DNA of 64,000 nt from Serratia ureilytica (lineage in GTDB: Bacteria; Pseudomonadota; Gammaproteobacteria; Enterobacterales; Enterobacteriaceae), in contig NZ_JABXOF010000009.1 in the NCBI RefSeq assembly GCF_013375155.1, positions 62,001-126,000 of the forward strand, given 5' to 3'. Under the pieces are notes generated by a model. It did not search any database. It was not told where the DNA came from and was given only the letters and a program-made list of their open reading frames with translations. The position numbers were made by a program, and so were the translations under genes. Below, in pieces: positions 17,189 through 27,787 of the stretch. Positions within the stretch are counted from its first letter, which is position 1, and each line of letters starts with the position of its first letter.

Positions 17189-18099
17189 CAGGATTTCCCC
17201 CGTTTGGCGCGCGGATGCGCGGCATCGTACACGTTCGCCAGATGTTGAAAGTCGAGGTGGGTATAAATTTGCGTGGTGGTCAGGTTGGCGTGGCCGAGCA
17301 GCTCCTGCACCGCGCGCAGATCGCCGCTGGACTCCAGCATATGGGTGGCGAAGGAGTGGCGCAGCTTGTGCGGGTGGATATGGCTGTTGACGCCCTGCTT
17401 CACGCCCCATTCGGCGAAGCGTTTTTGCACGTTGCGCGTCGAGATGCGTCGCCCCTGATTGGACAGGAACATGGCGTCGTCCTGCGGTCCAAACAGATCG
17501 CGCATCGCCAGCCAGTGTTCCAGCCAGGTGACGGCGGTGCGCCCGATCGGCAGTTTGCGTTCTTTGCTGCCTTTCCCCATCACCCACACCTCGCCCGCCG
17601 CCATATCGACATGGCGGCAATCCAGCCCCACCAGCTCGGAGAGGCGCAGGCCGGCGCCGTACATCACCTCCAGCATGGCGCGATCGCGCACCGCCAGCGG
17701 ATCGTTGAGATCGATCTCCAGCAGCTGGTTCATTTCATCGACGTCGATGTTTTTCGGCAGATGGCGGCCGCTGCGCGGCGTGCGGATGCCCTTGGCGGGG
17801 TTGGCGTGCAGCACGCCCTGGCTGACCAGCCAATCGAGGAAACTGCGCAACGAAGAGAGCCGCAGCGCCAGGCTGGCGGACTGCAGACCGGCGCGTTTGC
17901 TGCGCGCCGCCAGCATGCGCACCCGGGCGGCGTCCAGCGTCGTCCAGTCGGTGACGCCGATCTCCTGCGCCAGGCGCATCAGCGCCGTCAGCTGGCGTGA
18001 ATAGCTGAGCTGCGTCAGCGGGCTGAGTTGCCGTTCTACCTTGAGATAACGCAGAAAAGCGTCCACCGGCTGCTGCAGGCTGGGCGCAATCGGCGTCAT
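17188..18099 (-). CDS. xerC: Site-specific tyrosine recombinase XerC
   Basis: The 303-residue product starts at the ATG at 18099, overlapping the yigA stop by four bases; E. coli XerC has 298. The catalytic residues are all visible: R152 (GAGLRLSEL), K176, H244, R247 (HPHKLRHSF), H270 and the nucleophile Y279 ([10 protein letters not shown]). It resolves chromosome dimers with XerD at dif under FtsK control. The window itself has no dif-like site that I could recognise. It lies in the dapF-yigA-xerC-yigB operon. Confidence 0.97.
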   Translation of the reverse strand: MTPIAPSLQQPVDAFLRYLKVERQLSPLTQLSYSRQLTALMRLAQEIGVTDWTTLDAARVRMLAARSKRAGLQSASLALRLSSLRSFLDWLVSQGVLHANPAKGIRTPRSGRHLPKNIDVDEMNQLLEIDLNDPLAVRDRAMLEVMYGAGLRLSELVGLDCRHVDMAAGEVWVMGKGSKERKLPIGRTAVTWLEHWLAMRDLFGPQDDAMFLSNQGRRISTRNVQKRFAEWGVKQGVNSHIHPHKLRHSFATHMLESSGDLRAVQELLGHANLTTTQIYTHLDFQHLANVYDAAHPRAKRGKS

Positions 18100-18809
18100 G
18101 CGCGTTCGATCCAGCGTTCCAGCAACGCCGGCAGCATGCGCGCCAGCTGATTGAGCATCACCGTGCCCATGCCCTGCTGATAATGTTGCGTATCGCGGCT
18201 GCTGAAGATCACCATGCCCAGCTCGCCGTCGTCGCCCAACATCGACAGCGCCACCGAGCCAATTTGGCCAATCTGTTTGGCCTGCGGCAACAGCAGCAGC
18301 AGCTCGGGGCCGTTCAGGCTGCCGAGATAGTGTTGTTCGCTGCCCAGCCGCTGAATGCGGAACGGCTCGAACGCCGAACGCGTCAGCGCCAGATGGGTGA
18401 AATCGGAAGGCGCGCCGATATTCCAGCGCTCGGCGAACAGCCGAACCGTGGCGCCGGCCAAACCGAAGCCGCGCGCCCAGCGCTGCAGTCGGTTTAGCAT
18501 GTCCTGCAGGCTGTCGGCGGTGGCCAGATCGGCCTGCAGGTGCAGCAGCCTGGCGAACAGCCCTTCGTTGGCGCTGGCCTGCTCCATCAACAGCGTGATC
18601 TCTTCTTCCAGCCGTTCGATGTGATTGCGCTGGCGAGCCAGATGCCATTCCACCAGCGAAACGGTGCCGCGCACCGGGTGAGGCACGCGCATCGGCTCAA
18701 CCTGGCGCGCGTTGCGAATAAAGAAATCCGGGTTCTGCAGCAGGTACTGCATCACGGCGTCGTCATCCAGCGCCAGGCCGGCGACGCTCTGTTCTTCTAC
18801 GCTTTTCAT
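18096..18809 (-). CDS. yigA: DUF484 family protein YigA
   Basis: The 237-residue product belongs to the DUF484 family next to dapF and xerC in many gamma-proteobacteria. It begins [30 protein letters not shown], then has a short helical stretch and a GAF-like C-terminal half ([21 protein letters not shown]-like pattern). No function is established. It overlaps dapF by four bases upstream and xerC by four bases downstream, so the three are translationally coupled. Confidence 0.9.
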   Translation of the reverse strand: MKSVEEQSVAGLALDDDAVMQYLLQNPDFFIRNARQVEPMRVPHPVRGTVSLVEWHLARQRNHIERLEEEITLLMEQASANEGLFARLLHLQADLATADSLQDMLNRLQRWARGFGLAGATVRLFAERWNIGAPSDFTHLALTRSAFEPFRIQRLGSEQHYLGSLNGPELLLLLPQAKQIGQIGSVALSMLGDDGELGMVIFSSRDTQHYQQGMGTVMLNQLARMLPALLERWIERA

Positions 18810-19630
18810 AGATGAATAAATCCGTCATAGACATGGGTTGCCGGACCGGTCATAAACAGCGGATTGCCCGGCCCTTTCCAGCGAATATGCAGGCTGCCGC
18901 CCGGCAGTTCTACATGCACCTCTTCTGACAGCAATTCCTGTTGGATCCCTACCGCCACCGCCGCACAGGCGCCGCTGCCGCAGGCCTGCGTTTCACCGGC
19001 GCCGCGCTCGTAAACGCGCAGCTTGATGTGATCGCGGCTGACCACTTGCATAAAGCCGATGTTGGCCCGTTCCGGGAAGCGCTCATGCCCTTCCAGCACC
19101 GGTCCAAGCAGCTCCACCTTGGCGGTTTTTACATCATCCACCTGCAAAACACAATGCGGGTTGCCCATCGACACCACGCCGCACAGCACGGTATGTTCCG
19201 CCGCGCGCATGATGTAGGTCTTTTCCGCCTTGGCGGCGCGGAACGGCACCGCCTGCGGATCGAAATTCGGCTCACCCATGTTGACGCACACCAGATCGTC
19301 GTCGGTGACGCTGAGCACCATGCGCCCGGTTTGGGTGCTAACGCGGATATCGCGCTTGTTGGTCAACCCTTTCAGCCGCACAAAGCGCGCGAAACAGCGC
19401 GCGCCGTTGCCGCACTGCGCCACTTCGCTGCCGTCGGCGTTAAAAATTCGGTAGTGAAAATCCAGCTCGGGATCGTAAGGCGGTTCTACCACCAGCATCT
19501 GGTCAAAGCCGACGCCCAGGTGCCGATCGGCCAGCCGGCGGATCAGCTCAGGTGAAAAATAGACATTCTGTGTAACGGCATCGACCACCATAAAGTCGTT
19601 GCCCAGACCGTGCATTTTGGAGAACTGCAT
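18806..19630 (-). CDS. dapF: Diaminopimelate epimerase
   Basis: The 274-residue product equals the E. coli DapF length. The two catalytic cysteines are visible: C73 in [13 protein letters not shown] and C217 in [13 protein letters not shown]. It is a PLP-independent racemase that converts LL- to meso-diaminopimelate for lysine and peptidoglycan synthesis. It is preceded by the small lipoprotein gene lptM and followed by coupled yigA, the conserved enterobacterial order. A GC-rich hairpin lies between lptM and dapF. Confidence 0.98.
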   Translation of the reverse strand: MQFSKMHGLGNDFMVVDAVTQNVYFSPELIRRLADRHLGVGFDQMLVVEPPYDPELDFHYRIFNADGSEVAQCGNGARCFARFVRLKGLTNKRDIRVSTQTGRMVLSVTDDDLVCVNMGEPNFDPQAVPFRAAKAEKTYIMRAAEHTVLCGVVSMGNPHCVLQVDDVKTAKVELLGPVLEGHERFPERANIGFMQVVSRDHIKLRVYERGAGETQACGSGACAAVAVGIQQELLSEEVHVELPGGSLHIRWKGPGNPLFMTGPATHVYDGFIHL

Positions 19631-19668
19631 ATCATACTCCGCTATCTGGACGCGCTATCCGTCTTGAT

Positions 19669-19694
19669 TTTGCGGCGGCGCTCGCCACCGCAAA
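19669..19694. repeat. Inverted repeat between lptM and dapF
   Basis: TTTGCGG and CCGCAAA, plus GGC and GCC inside, form a stem with one mismatch around a four-base loop. There is no T-run on the minus strand, so this is more likely an mRNA-stabilising or processing hairpin than a terminator. Confidence 0.4.
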
Positions 19695-19701
19695 CCGGGT
19701 G

Positions 19702-19908
19702 TTACTGGGCAACCATCGACGGTTTTTGCTGAGAGCCAGACTGCTCCTGCTGGTTCTTTTGCACCTGATCGCCCGTTTGCACCGGCGGTTTGGCCGGTTT
19801 TTGGCCGGCGGAGTCGGCAGGTGGGAAGTAAAGCGGGCCTTTCAGACCACAGCCGGCGAGGCCGGTAACCAGAACGGCCATCAGCGCATAGCGTAGTTGT
19901 TTTTTCAT
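19702..19908 (-). CDS. lptM: LPS-assembly lipoprotein LptM (YifL)
   Basis: From the ATG at 19908 (MKKQLRYALM) the product has 68 residues. The lipobox LAGC is at about residues 16-19, and the mature part starts with the conserved CGLKGPLYFPP. LptM assists maturation and disulphide formation of the LptD/LptE outer-membrane complex in E. coli. A second ATG two codons upstream would add only MQ. The proline/glutamine-rich tail is low-complexity and poorly conserved. It lies upstream of dapF and diverges from cyaY. Confidence 0.92.
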   Translation of the reverse strand: MKKQLRYALMAVLVTGLAGCGLKGPLYFPPADSAGQKPAKPPVQTGDQVQKNQQEQSGSQQKPSMVAQ

Positions 19909-19986
19909 TTGCATTAATGCCTGTAATTCATGCGTCCAAGGTCTCTATAATCGCAGGTGGATCATGAAAAGCAATAGGAATTGAAT

Positions 19987-20307
19987 ATGAACGACAGTGA
20001 GTTTCACCAGTTGGCCGACCAGCTGATGCTGAATATTGAAGAGACACTGGACGATTTTGACGGCGATGCGGATATCGATTACGAAACCAATGGCGGCGTG
20101 ATGACGATGAGCTTCGAAAACGGCACCAAAATCGTCATCAACCGCCAGGAGCCGCTGCACCAGGTGTGGCTCGCCACTAAGGCCGGCGGTTACCACTTCA
20201 ACTACCGCGACGGCGTCTGGGTATGTGATCGCAGCGGGCAGCCGTTTTACCAACTGCTCAGCGAAGCGGCCAGCGCGCAGGCCGGCGAGGAACTGAGTTT
20301 TTCCTGA
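19987..20307 (+). CDS. cyaY: Frataxin-like iron-sulfur protein CyaY
   Basis: From the ATG at 19987 ([13 protein letters not shown]) the product has 106 residues, the exact E. coli length; a TTG two codons upstream also keeps the frame open. It is a bacterial frataxin, with the acidic first helix ([16 protein letters not shown]) that binds iron, and the conserved segment [20 protein letters not shown]. It modulates Fe-S cluster assembly by IscS. It is monocistronic between divergent lptM and convergent cyaA. Confidence 0.97.
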   Translation: MNDSEFHQLADQLMLNIEETLDDFDGDADIDYETNGGVMTMSFENGTKIVINRQEPLHQVWLATKAGGYHFNYRDGVWVCDRSGQPFYQLLSEAASAQAGEELSFS

Positions 20308-20316
20308 GGCTAAGCA

Positions 20317-20335
20317 GGGCTCGGCAACCGAGCCC
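20317..20335. terminator. Hairpin between convergent cyaY and cyaA
   Basis: GGGCTCGG (20317-20324) pairs with CCGAGCCC (20328-20335) around CAA. Neither side has a good T-run, so it may end transcription only weakly, but it sits exactly between the two convergent stops. Confidence 0.45.
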
Positions 20336-20343
20336 TTGCGGCG

Positions 20344-22896
20344 TCAATGCAGCTGGAACTGCTGCTTCAGCGGCTGAGCGGCGCCGTCGGCCACCGTCAC
20401 GCACAGGCTGGACAGCACGTTGCTGCGGAACGGGATCACCTGCGTGCGCCCGTCGAGCTGCACGATTTGATAGAACTGCGGCAGGTTGAAGTTGATGAAG
20501 CTGGAGCCGTAGGTAAAGCGGTCGTGCGACGAGGAATAGAAGCGGCTGACGTCGCGCACCAGCTCCTCTTTGCTGCCCTCGCAGTGGTGATACACCTCCA
20601 CCCGATTCGACTCATCCAGAATATAGATGTTGAAGCCCTTGTCGTCTGAGGTGTCTTCGAAGAAGAACTGGATGATCCCCTCGCTGGCGAAACCGTCCAC
20701 CACCGGCGGCAGATGCACCTGATCGGTTTCCACCTTGATAGACAGGCCATGCAGCTTGTTGTTGGAGATGGCGCCGTAAAACTCCACCGCGTTCTCCAGC
20801 TTCTGCACCGACACGCTCAGGCGCTCGAAGAACAGCCCCCAGGTTTGCCCGGCGACGCGCACCGCCTTGAAGCGGCCGGGTTCCAAACGGGTACTGGACA
20901 GGCGCAGCTCGATGCACTCAGACACCAGCTGCTGAATGCGGGTGCGAATAAGGCCGCGCAGGTGCTGACTGTAGCAGAACACTTCCACCGACTCCGGCGG
21001 TGCGGCGTCCTGGTGCATTTTGCCGAGAATGGTTTTCAATGCTTCCAGCACCGACTGCTCGCCGCTGAAATGCAGGGTGCGCACTTCGTTCCAGGAGTTG
21101 CGATACAGCAGATCGATGCTGCCCACCAAACACTGCTGCTGCTGGCCGAAGCTGAACACGTCCAGCTTGCGGAAATCGAAGTGCACCACCTGATTGCGGA
21201 AGGCGGCGGTCGGATCGTTTTCCAGATTGACGATGATCGCCAGATGGCGAATCTCGCACGGGCTGTACAACGCTTTCGGCGTCGGTGCCGGCAGGCGCAG
21301 CGGGAAGTGATGGGAAACGTCGGCCACCAGCTCCTGCAGCTTGGCGGTGTCACACAGATTGCCGCTCTTGATGTGCAGGCGGGTCTGCGGCGTCAGCAGG
21401 CCGTTGAAATAGGCCCAGGCCACCAGCTTGTTCAGGTAGCGGTTATATTCCAGCGGCTGATGGCTGACGATCGAATCCATAGCCGGTGCCTGATTATACA
21501 GGTACCAGCCGGTGCGGTTGGCGCGGCCAACCGGCACATGAATAAAGGTTAAATCGTTTTCCGACAGGTCCGGCGAGATCTGCGGGTTCACCAGCGTCAC
21601 CTTGCCGGGCAGCGCTTCGAACGCCGCATACAGTTTGCGGGTCAGCACGCCGATATCCTGCGGGCTGGCGCTGACGCTGAGGTTGTTGCGGCGGGCGAAA
21701 CGGATCAGGTTGCGGTAGCTCTGCATCATCGCGTCGAGCAGTTCGTTGTGCGCTTCGCGCACTCGCTCGATCTTCCAGTTGGCGCGGTTGTCCAGCATCG
21801 CCAGACGCTCTTCGCTCCAGCCCCACTCGCTGACCAATTGGCTGAGGATCTCGCGCCGCCAGCCGACGCAGGCCTTGGCCAGCGACAGCTTTTCACACAC
21901 TTTCAGGTAGAAACAGCGACGGGCCAAATCGAGGCGGGTGGTGTCGTTGATGTCGGTCAGGTAGCGGGTGACGCGCTCGAGCATCATGCAGTAGGCGTCG
22001 AGCCCGAAGCTGACGATCTCGCCCTGGTGCAGGCGATGTTTGATGTCCGTCGCCAGCAGTTGGGTATTGGGGTATTCCCAGGAATAGGCTTCCAGCAGCA
22101 GTGTTTTCAGCACCGCCTTGTAAGGCGAATCGATGCTCTTGTACAGCTGCCACAGGCTGGCGCCGAAGTACTCTTCCGCCGACAGCGAACTCAGGCCGCC
22201 GAGATCCAGCCACTCGTTCGGCGTCAGCGCGCCCTGCGCGTACAGCGACAGCACGTATTCATCGTAGTGCGCTTCTTCTTCGCCCGGCACCATGTTCCAC
22301 AGGATGCGTTTGCCGGCCAGGCGCACCGCGGTGCGGTAGAACTCGTCCAGCAACAGGATGTGCTGCGTCGAGCCGCAGTCTTCGCCGCCCAGGCTGCCGC
22401 TTTCATTATGGCGGAAGCGGTTTTCGTCGATCAGGAAGAAGCTGACTTCCACCCCCATCGAGGCGGCCCACTTCTCAAGCAGGCTGCATTTTTGCTGCAG
22501 GCGGGTGCGTTCTTCGTTGTCCAGCCAGGACTGGTGGCAGACCCAGATGTCGAGATCCGAGCTGCAGCTTTGGCCGATAGACGAGGTGCTGCCCATCGAG
22601 TAGACGCCGGTGATCGGCAGCTCGCCGCTGGCCGGTTTGTCAAACGGGCTGCCCCATTTGTCTTCTAAATCGTTCAGGTAATCTTGTTGAGTTTCATCAG
22701 GCGTGTAGAGGCAAATGCCGTGGGGAACGTTACCGTTCAGGTAACCCGGCATCAGCGGGTGGTGGTGGTGCAGTAAGGTGGGCAGCAGACTGTATACCCG
22801 TTGAAACGCGGGCTTCATAGCCGCCAGGGCGCGATCGACGCGTAGCTGATTGATCGCATCCAGTCTCTGCTTCAATGTCTCGATGTAGAGGTACAA
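20344..22896 (-). CDS. cyaA: Class I adenylate cyclase
   Basis: The 850-residue product matches enterobacterial CyaA (848 in E. coli). The N-terminal catalytic half contains [24 protein letters not shown] near residue 100, with the nucleotide-binding GS...D.D residues. The C-terminal half is the regulatory region that responds to EIIA-Glc. The start codon is TTG at 22896 ([10 protein letters not shown]), the same inefficient codon that limits CyaA in E. coli. It makes cAMP for CRP. It diverges from hemC, with a CRP site in between for feedback repression. Confidence 0.98.
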   Translation of the reverse strand: MYLYIETLKQRLDAINQLRVDRALAAMKPAFQRVYSLLPTLLHHHHPLMPGYLNGNVPHGICLYTPDETQQDYLNDLEDKWGSPFDKPASGELPITGVYSMGSTSSIGQSCSSDLDIWVCHQSWLDNEERTRLQQKCSLLEKWAASMGVEVSFFLIDENRFRHNESGSLGGEDCGSTQHILLLDEFYRTAVRLAGKRILWNMVPGEEEAHYDEYVLSLYAQGALTPNEWLDLGGLSSLSAEEYFGASLWQLYKSIDSPYKAVLKTLLLEAYSWEYPNTQLLATDIKHRLHQGEIVSFGLDAYCMMLERVTRYLTDINDTTRLDLARRCFYLKVCEKLSLAKACVGWRREILSQLVSEWGWSEERLAMLDNRANWKIERVREAHNELLDAMMQSYRNLIRFARRNNLSVSASPQDIGVLTRKLYAAFEALPGKVTLVNPQISPDLSENDLTFIHVPVGRANRTGWYLYNQAPAMDSIVSHQPLEYNRYLNKLVAWAYFNGLLTPQTRLHIKSGNLCDTAKLQELVADVSHHFPLRLPAPTPKALYSPCEIRHLAIIVNLENDPTAAFRNQVVHFDFRKLDVFSFGQQQQCLVGSIDLLYRNSWNEVRTLHFSGEQSVLEALKTILGKMHQDAAPPESVEVFCYSQHLRGLIRTRIQQLVSECIELRLSSTRLEPGRFKAVRVAGQTWGLFFERLSVSVQKLENAVEFYGAISNNKLHGLSIKVETDQVHLPPVVDGFASEGIIQFFFEDTSDDKGFNIYILDESNRVEVYHHCEGSKEELVRDVSRFYSSSHDRFTYGSSFINFNLPQFYQIVQLDGRTQVIPFRSNVLSSLCVTVADGAAQPLKQQFQLH

Positions 22897-23212
22897 GACG
22901 TCTCGCCTGATTATCCCGGTGTTTAGAAAAAAACCCGTATTCCATAAGCGCCGTTAGTGTAAGAAGAATATTTGGCGACTTATTGCTGGAAACGTGATCA
23001 ATTTAACACCTTGCTGATTGACCGTAAAGGAGGTAACGCTTCACAATTATTGTAGCGCTTCCCTAAACGATTTACCCGCAGTGTTAACTGCCCCAAAGCA
23101 CATCACACGTCCCTTTGATTCCGTTGTCCTTTTTCCGCCTCCGGCTTCTTGCACTGACAGTATTGACTCTCAGTGGTAGGATGGATGGCGAAATATAAAA
23201 ACGGTAACAAGC
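22897..23212. promoter_or_regulatory. Divergent cyaA / hemC promoter region
   Basis: The 316 bases between divergent cyaA and hemC are AT-rich. They hold the CRP site of cyaA described separately. I could not settle the hemC promoter: TTGACT at 23163-23168 and TAGGAT at 23177-23182 are too close to work as one pair. No other gene or repeat was seen here. Confidence 0.5.
22990..23011. promoter_or_regulatory. CRP site in the cyaA promoter
   Basis: On the minus strand the site reads AGGTGTTAAATTGATCACG, resembling the known E. coli cya P2 operator. One half (GATCACG) is close to consensus and the other is degenerate. It would let CRP-cAMP repress cyaA. Confidence 0.7.
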
Positions 23213-24154
23213 ATGTTAGACAAAATTATTCGAATTGCCACCCGACAAAGCCCGCTTGCACTTTGGCAAGCACATTATGTGCAGCAACGTCTGATGGCCT
23301 GCCATCCCGGCCTGCAGGTCGAGTTGGTGCCGATGGTCACCCGCGGCGACGTTATTCTGGATACGCCGTTGGCGAAAGTCGGCGGTAAAGGCCTGTTTGT
23401 TAAAGAACTCGAGCTCGCGCTGCTGGAAGGCCGCGCCGACATCGCCGTGCATTCGATGAAAGACGTGCCGGTCGATTTCCCTGCCGGGCTCGGTTTGACC
23501 ACCATTTGCGAACGCGAAGATCCGCGCGACGCTTTTGTTTCCAATCGTTTCGCCTCGCTCGATCAGCTGCCGCTGGGCAGCGTGGTCGGCACCTCCAGCC
23601 TGCGCCGTCAGTGCCAGCTGCGTGAACGCCGCCCGGATCTTGTCGTGCGCGACCTGCGCGGTAACGTCGGCACTCGCCTGGCCAAGCTGGACAACGGCGA
23701 CTACGACGCGATTATCCTGGCGGTGGCCGGCCTGAAGCGTTTAGGCCTGGAGCAACGCATCCGCAGCCCGCTGAGCGCCGAAGAGTGCCTGCCGGCGGTC
23801 GGCCAGGGTGCAGTCGGCATTGAATGCCGTCTCGACGACAGCGTCACCCGCACGCTGCTGGCGCCGCTGAACCATGCGGCCACCGAAACCCGCGTGCGCG
23901 CCGAGCGGGCGATGAATACCCGCCTGGAAGGCGGCTGCCAGGTGCCGATCGGCAGCTATGCCGAACTGGATGGCGACAGCCTGTGGCTGCGCGCCCTGGT
24001 CGGCGCGCCGGACGGCAGCCAGATGGTGCGCGGCGAACGCCGCGGCCCGGCCGCCGAGGCCGAACGGATGGGCATTGAGCTGGCGGAAGAGTTGCTGGCG
24101 CGCGGCGCGCGCGAGATCCTGCGCGAGGTTTATCAGGGAAATCCGCCGGCATGA
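23213..24154 (+). CDS. hemC: Hydroxymethylbilane synthase (porphobilinogen deaminase)
   Basis: The 313-residue product equals E. coli HemC. It polymerises four porphobilinogens into hydroxymethylbilane on a dipyrromethane cofactor. The cofactor-binding cysteine is C242 in [11 protein letters not shown], and [14 protein letters not shown] lies near residue 7. HemC is the first gene of hemCDXY and overlaps hemD by four bases. It diverges from cyaA, as in E. coli. Confidence 0.98.
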   Translation: MLDKIIRIATRQSPLALWQAHYVQQRLMACHPGLQVELVPMVTRGDVILDTPLAKVGGKGLFVKELELALLEGRADIAVHSMKDVPVDFPAGLGLTTICEREDPRDAFVSNRFASLDQLPLGSVVGTSSLRRQCQLRERRPDLVVRDLRGNVGTRLAKLDNGDYDAIILAVAGLKRLGLEQRIRSPLSAEECLPAVGQGAVGIECRLDDSVTRTLLAPLNHAATETRVRAERAMNTRLEGGCQVPIGSYAELDGDSLWLRALVGAPDGSQMVRGERRGPAAEAERMGIELAEELLARGAREILREVYQGNPPA

Positions 24155-24891
24155 CGATCCTGGTAACCCGCCCATCGCCTTCGGGGGAGCTGTTAGTAAG
24201 CCGGCTGCGCGCACTCGGCCGGGTTGCCTATCATGCACCGCTGATCGACTTCGCGCCGGGCGGCGACCTGCCGAAGCTGCCGCAGGCGTTGCAGCAGCTT
24301 AGCGCCGGCGATCTGGTGTTCGTGCTGTCGCAACATTCGGTGAGTTATGCCGATTCGGTTATCGGCCGCGCCGGGCTGAGCTGGCCCGCTCACCTGGCTT
24401 ATTACGCCATCGGCCGCACCACCGGGCTGGCGCTGCACCGCATCAGCAGTTTGCCGGTGGAATACCCGCGCGAACGCGAGATCAGCGAAACGCTGCTGTT
24501 GCTGCCGGCGCTGCAAAAATTGGCGGGCAAACGCGCGCTGATTTTACGCGGCAACGGCGGCCGCGAACTGTTAGGGTCGACGCTGAGCGAGCGCGGCGCC
24601 GACGTCAGCTATTATGAATGTTATCAACGCAGCCCGGTGCACTACGACGGCAGCGAGCAAAGCGCCCACTGGCAGCGCGCCGGTGTGGATACGCTGGTGG
24701 TGACCAGCGGTGAAATGTTACAACAGCTCTATACTTTAGTTCCTGATTACTATCGTTCTTCATGGCTGCTGCGTTGCCGCCTGGTAGTAGTGAGCGAACG
24801 CCTGGCTACCCTCGCCCGGGAATTGGGCTGGCGTACGATTCGGGTAGCTGACAACGCCGATAATGACGCGCTGATCCGCGCGCTACAATAA
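24151..24891 (+). CDS. hemD: Uroporphyrinogen-III synthase
   Basis: The 246-residue product matches HemD in length and begins [19 protein letters not shown], the usual start. It cyclises hydroxymethylbilane with inversion of ring D. Sequence conservation in this family is low, but the two-domain fold pattern and TSGEMLQQL near residue 186 fit. ATG overlaps the hemC stop as ATGA and hemX follows after 22 bases, so it is in the same operon. Confidence 0.95.
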   Translation: MTILVTRPSPSGELLVSRLRALGRVAYHAPLIDFAPGGDLPKLPQALQQLSAGDLVFVLSQHSVSYADSVIGRAGLSWPAHLAYYAIGRTTGLALHRISSLPVEYPREREISETLLLLPALQKLAGKRALILRGNGGRELLGSTLSERGADVSYYECYQRSPVHYDGSEQSAHWQRAGVDTLVVTSGEMLQQLYTLVPDYYRSSWLLRCRLVVVSERLATLARELGWRTIRVADNADNDALIRALQ

Positions 24892-24913
24892 TCTGACTAT
24901 GGGATGTGCCACT

Positions 24914-26038
24914 ATGACGGAACAAAATACCCCAGCCGCCCCGGTTGAAGAACCCACCACCGCGGTTGAGAGCTCCCAGCAGCCAGCCGCTGCCAGCCGC
25001 AAAGGCAAGAACACCGGCCCGGTGCTCGGCGCGATCGCTATCGTGCTGGTCATCGCCCTCGGCGCGGGCGGTTATTACCATACGCACAAGCAGGCACAAC
25101 AGCTGATCGCCGCCAATCAGACGCTGCAGCAGCAGCTTGACGGCGTGAAGCAGAGCCAGCAGCAGGAAAGAAATGCGCTGGAAGGCCTGTTGCAACAGCA
25201 GGGTAAAACCCTGGACGCCGCCGATCGCGAGCAGGCAAACCTGGCGCGCCAACTGAGCGAGCTGCAGGAAAAAGTGGCGACCATCTCCGGCAGCGACGCC
25301 AAAACCTGGCTGCTGGCGCAGGCCGATTTCCTGGTGAAAATGGCCGGCCGCAAGCTATGGAGCGATCAGGACGTGACCAGCGCCGCCGCGCTGCTGAAAA
25401 GCGCCGACGCCAGCCTGGCGGACATGAACGATCCGAGCCTGCTGGACGTGCGCCGCGCCATTACCGAAGACATCAGCACGCTTTCTACGCTGACCCAGGT
25501 CGATTACGACGGTATCATCCTCAAGGTCAATCAGCTGTCCAATCAGGTAGATAACCTGCGCCTGGCTGATAACGACACCGACGAAGCGCCGATGGATCAA
25601 AACAGCAGCGAGCTCTCCGGCTCGATCGGCGAATGGCGGCAGAACCTGGCCAAGAGCTGGCGCAATTTCATGGCCGACTTCATCACCATCCGCCGTCGCG
25701 ATACCAGCGCCGAACCGCTGCTGGCACCGAATCAGGACATCTACCTGCGCGAAAACATCCGTTCGCGCCTGCTGGTGGCCGCACAGGCCATTCCGCGTCA
25801 CCAGAACGAGACCTACAAGCAGTCGCTGGAAACCGTCTCCACCTGGGTGCGCGCCTATTTCGACACCACCGATCCGGCGACCAAGGCCTTCCTTGAAGAG
25901 CTGGACAGCCTGAGCCAACAGTCGATCTCGATGGACGTGCCGGATCAGCTGAAAAGCCAGCCGCTGCTCGAGAAAGTGATGCAGACCCGGGTGCGCAACC
26001 TGATGACCCAGTCCCCTGCCGCTCATCAGGAGGGTTAA
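24914..26038 (+). CDS. hemX: HemX-family protein of the hem operon
   Basis: From the ATG at 24914 ([10 protein letters not shown]) the product has 374 residues (393 in E. coli). The first 35 residues are low-complexity Pro/Ala/Glu, then one transmembrane helix near residues 38-58 ([20 protein letters not shown]), then a coiled-coil stretch rich in Q and E up to about residue 130. The rest is a soluble HemX domain. An annotation as uroporphyrin-III C-methyltransferase is common but its catalytic sequence is not seen here. It is cotranscribed with hemD and hemY. Confidence 0.93.
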   Translation: MTEQNTPAAPVEEPTTAVESSQQPAAASRKGKNTGPVLGAIAIVLVIALGAGGYYHTHKQAQQLIAANQTLQQQLDGVKQSQQQERNALEGLLQQQGKTLDAADREQANLARQLSELQEKVATISGSDAKTWLLAQADFLVKMAGRKLWSDQDVTSAAALLKSADASLADMNDPSLLDVRRAITEDISTLSTLTQVDYDGIILKVNQLSNQVDNLRLADNDTDEAPMDQNSSELSGSIGEWRQNLAKSWRNFMADFITIRRRDTSAEPLLAPNQDIYLRENIRSRLLVAAQAIPRHQNETYKQSLETVSTWVRAYFDTTDPATKAFLEELDSLSQQSISMDVPDQLKSQPLLEKVMQTRVRNLMTQSPAAHQEG

Positions 26039-26041
26039 GCC

Positions 26042-27238
26042 ATGTTACGCGTGCTATTTCTGTTCCTGGTGGTGATCGCCAGCGTGGTGCTCGGGCCGAT
26101 GTTGGCCGGGCATCAGGGCTATGTGCTGATCCAGACCGATAACTACAATATTGAAACCAGCGTCACCGGGCTGGTGATCATGTTGGTGCTGCTGTTCGTG
26201 GTGCTGCTGGCGATCGAGTGGATCCTGCGCCGCATCTTCCGTACCGGCGCCCGCACGCGCGGTTGGTTTATCGGCCGCAAGCGCACCCGCGCGCGTCAGC
26301 AAACCAAAGCCGCGCTGATCAAACTGGCGGAGGGCGACTACAAGCAGGTTGAAAAACTGATGACGCGCAACGCCGATCACGCCGAACAGCCGGTGGTGAA
26401 CTATCTGCTGGCCGCCGAGGCCGCGCAGCAACGCGGCGATGACTTCCGCACCAATCAGTATCTGGAGCGGGCCGCCGAAGCCGCCGATACCGATCAGCTG
26501 CCGGTGGATATCACCCGGGTTCGCATCCAGCTGGCGCAGGGCGAGAACCACGCCGCGCGCCACGGCGTCGATCGCCTGTTGAACCAGGCGCCGCGCCATC
26601 CAGAAGTGTTGCGCCTGGCGGAACAAGCCTATCTGCGCACCGGCGCCTATGCATCGCTACTGGAAGTGCTGCCGTCGATGCGTAAAATCGAACTGCACAG
26701 CGAAGAGCAGCTGCAGGCGTTGCAGCAACAGGCTTACATCGGGCTGATGAATCAGGCGATGGCGGACGAAGGCAGCGAAGGCCTGAAACGCTGGTGGAAA
26801 GATCAGAGCCGCAAGACGCGTCACGAAGTGCCGCTGCAAATCGCGATGGTGGAGCACCTGATCGAATGCAACGACCACGAACTGGCGCAGGAGATTGTGC
26901 TCGACGGCCTGAAACGCCAATATGACGAGCGCCTGGTGCTGTTGCTGCCACGGCTGAAGTCCGGCAACCCCGAGCAGCTTGAGAAAGCGCTGCGTCAGCA
27001 GATGAAGCAGCACGGCGCGACGCCGCTGTTGAACAGCACGCTGGGGCAGTTGCTGATGAAGCACGGCGAGTGGCAGCAGGCGGCCGACGCCTTCCGCGAA
27101 GCGCTGAAACAGCGTCCGGACGCCTACGATTACGCCTGGCTGGCCGATACGCTGGAGAAACTGCATCGTTCGGATGAAGCGGCGCAGATGCGGCGTGAAG
27201 GACTGATGTTGACGCTGAAACAGAACGGCGGCGAATAA
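26042..27238 (+). CDS. hemY: HemY protoheme IX biogenesis protein
   Basis: The 398-residue product equals E. coli HemY. Two membrane helices lie near residues 3-20 and 40-62, followed by a large soluble domain of TPR-like repeats to the end (HGEWQQAADAFREALKQRPDAYDY near residue 340). Its role is indirect in haem synthesis and unrelated to Bacillus HemY oxidase. It starts three bases after hemX stops, and a perfect terminator follows, closing the hemCDXY operon. Confidence 0.96.
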   Translation: MLRVLFLFLVVIASVVLGPMLAGHQGYVLIQTDNYNIETSVTGLVIMLVLLFVVLLAIEWILRRIFRTGARTRGWFIGRKRTRARQQTKAALIKLAEGDYKQVEKLMTRNADHAEQPVVNYLLAAEAAQQRGDDFRTNQYLERAAEAADTDQLPVDITRVRIQLAQGENHAARHGVDRLLNQAPRHPEVLRLAEQAYLRTGAYASLLEVLPSMRKIELHSEEQLQALQQQAYIGLMNQAMADEGSEGLKRWWKDQSRKTRHEVPLQIAMVEHLIECNDHELAQEIVLDGLKRQYDERLVLLLPRLKSGNPEQLEKALRQQMKQHGATPLLNSTLGQLLMKHGEWQQAADAFREALKQRPDAYDYAWLADTLEKLHRSDEAAQMRREGLMLTLKQNGGE

Positions 27239-27256
27239 CGGCCCGCCCGGCAGAGA

Positions 27257-27286
27257 AAGCGTGGCCTCGGTGCCACGCTTTTTTTT
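27257..27286 (+). terminator. Terminator of the hemCDXY operon
   Basis: AAGCGTGGC (27257-27265) pairs perfectly with GCCACGCTT (27272-27280) around a six-base loop and is followed by a run of eight T residues. It is a strong intrinsic terminator on the plus strand. Confidence 0.88.
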
Positions 27287-27308
27287 GCCCGTTAGCTTGC
27301 TGAAGCGC

Positions 27309-27516
27309 AAAAAAAAACACTTGCCGCATGGCAAGTGTATAAAGAAGCAATCAGGTCTAGGACAACAGGGGCGGTGCCTCACTCAACGTTTTGCCCTGAG
27401 CGTGATGACGGGTTAGTCATCGTTCTCGTGGGCGATAGGCACCCTAAATCGGCTCTGCGTCATTCCCAGGGTTTATGAAGCCTAAGGCGAACATAAGAAA
27501 TGGAATGAGCATCTAC
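27309..27516 (-). ncRNA. glmZ: Small RNA GlmZ
   Basis: This is the GlmZ small RNA, 208 bases here against 207 in E. coli. The 5' end GTAGATGCTCATTCCAT, the middle GAATGACGCAGAGCCG and the seed region AACGTTGAGTGAGGCACC match closely. A terminator stem (ACACTTGCC with GGCAAGTGT) ends in nine T residues at 27309-27317. In E. coli GlmZ pairs with the glmS mRNA with Hfq to activate glucosamine-6-phosphate synthesis, and RapZ directs its RNase E cleavage. Location next to hemY matches E. coli. A sigma-54 promoter with GlrR and IHF sites lies upstream. Confidence 0.93.
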
Positions 27517-27526
27517 GCTGTAGGTA

Positions 27527-27544
27527 ATGCACTTGGCGTGCCAA
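27527..27544 (-). promoter_or_regulatory. Sigma-54 promoter of glmZ
   Basis: Read on the minus strand, TTGGCACGCCAAGTGCAT matches the sigma-54 consensus with GG at -24/-25 and GC at -13/-14 relative to the glmZ start at 27516. The ten-base spacing between GG and GC is exact. A sigma-70 element may overlap it, as in E. coli. Confidence 0.8.
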
Positions 27545-27722
27545 CTTTCAGATCCAGGAAAGTCTCTATAAAAAATAGCATTCAATTAATTGAAAATATT
27601 GAATTTTTATTTACGCCTAACTTTCTCTCAGCATGCCGTCCCCTGTCGTTCTTTACCCACGGCCGATCTGGCGCTGTCGCCGCAAAACGACGACTTAAGC
27701 CAAAGCCAATTTTAATGTTTAA

Positions 27723-27735
27723 AATCAATTAATTA
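27723..27735. promoter_or_regulatory. IHF site upstream of glmZ
   Basis: AATCAATTAATTA matches the IHF consensus WATCAA-N4-TTR exactly. It lies between the sigma-54 promoter (27527-27544) and the GlrR sites, where bending would bring the activator to the polymerase. Confidence 0.6.
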
Positions 27736-27737
27736 TG

Positions 27738-27755
27738 TGTCTCAAGCTGGCGACA
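27738..27755. promoter_or_regulatory. GlrR (QseF) activator site 1 of glmZ
   Basis: TGTC (27738-27741) and GACA (27752-27755) are separated by exactly ten bases, the TGTC-N10-GACA motif of GlrR. It is about 210 bases upstream of the glmZ start, a normal enhancer distance for sigma-54. Confidence 0.72.
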
Positions 27756-27769
27756 ACGTCGAACCACAT

Positions 27770-27787
27770 TGTCGCTGAAAACCTACA
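27770..27787. promoter_or_regulatory. GlrR (QseF) activator site 2 of glmZ
   Basis: TGTC (27770-27773) is followed ten bases later by TACA (27784-27787), one mismatch from the GlrR motif. It is 32 bases upstream of site 1, about three helical turns. Confidence 0.6.

Noticed and set aside
27475-27732. 85-residue plus-strand ORF opposite the glmZ promoter
   Set aside because: It overlaps glmZ and its sigma-54 promoter and is likely accidental.
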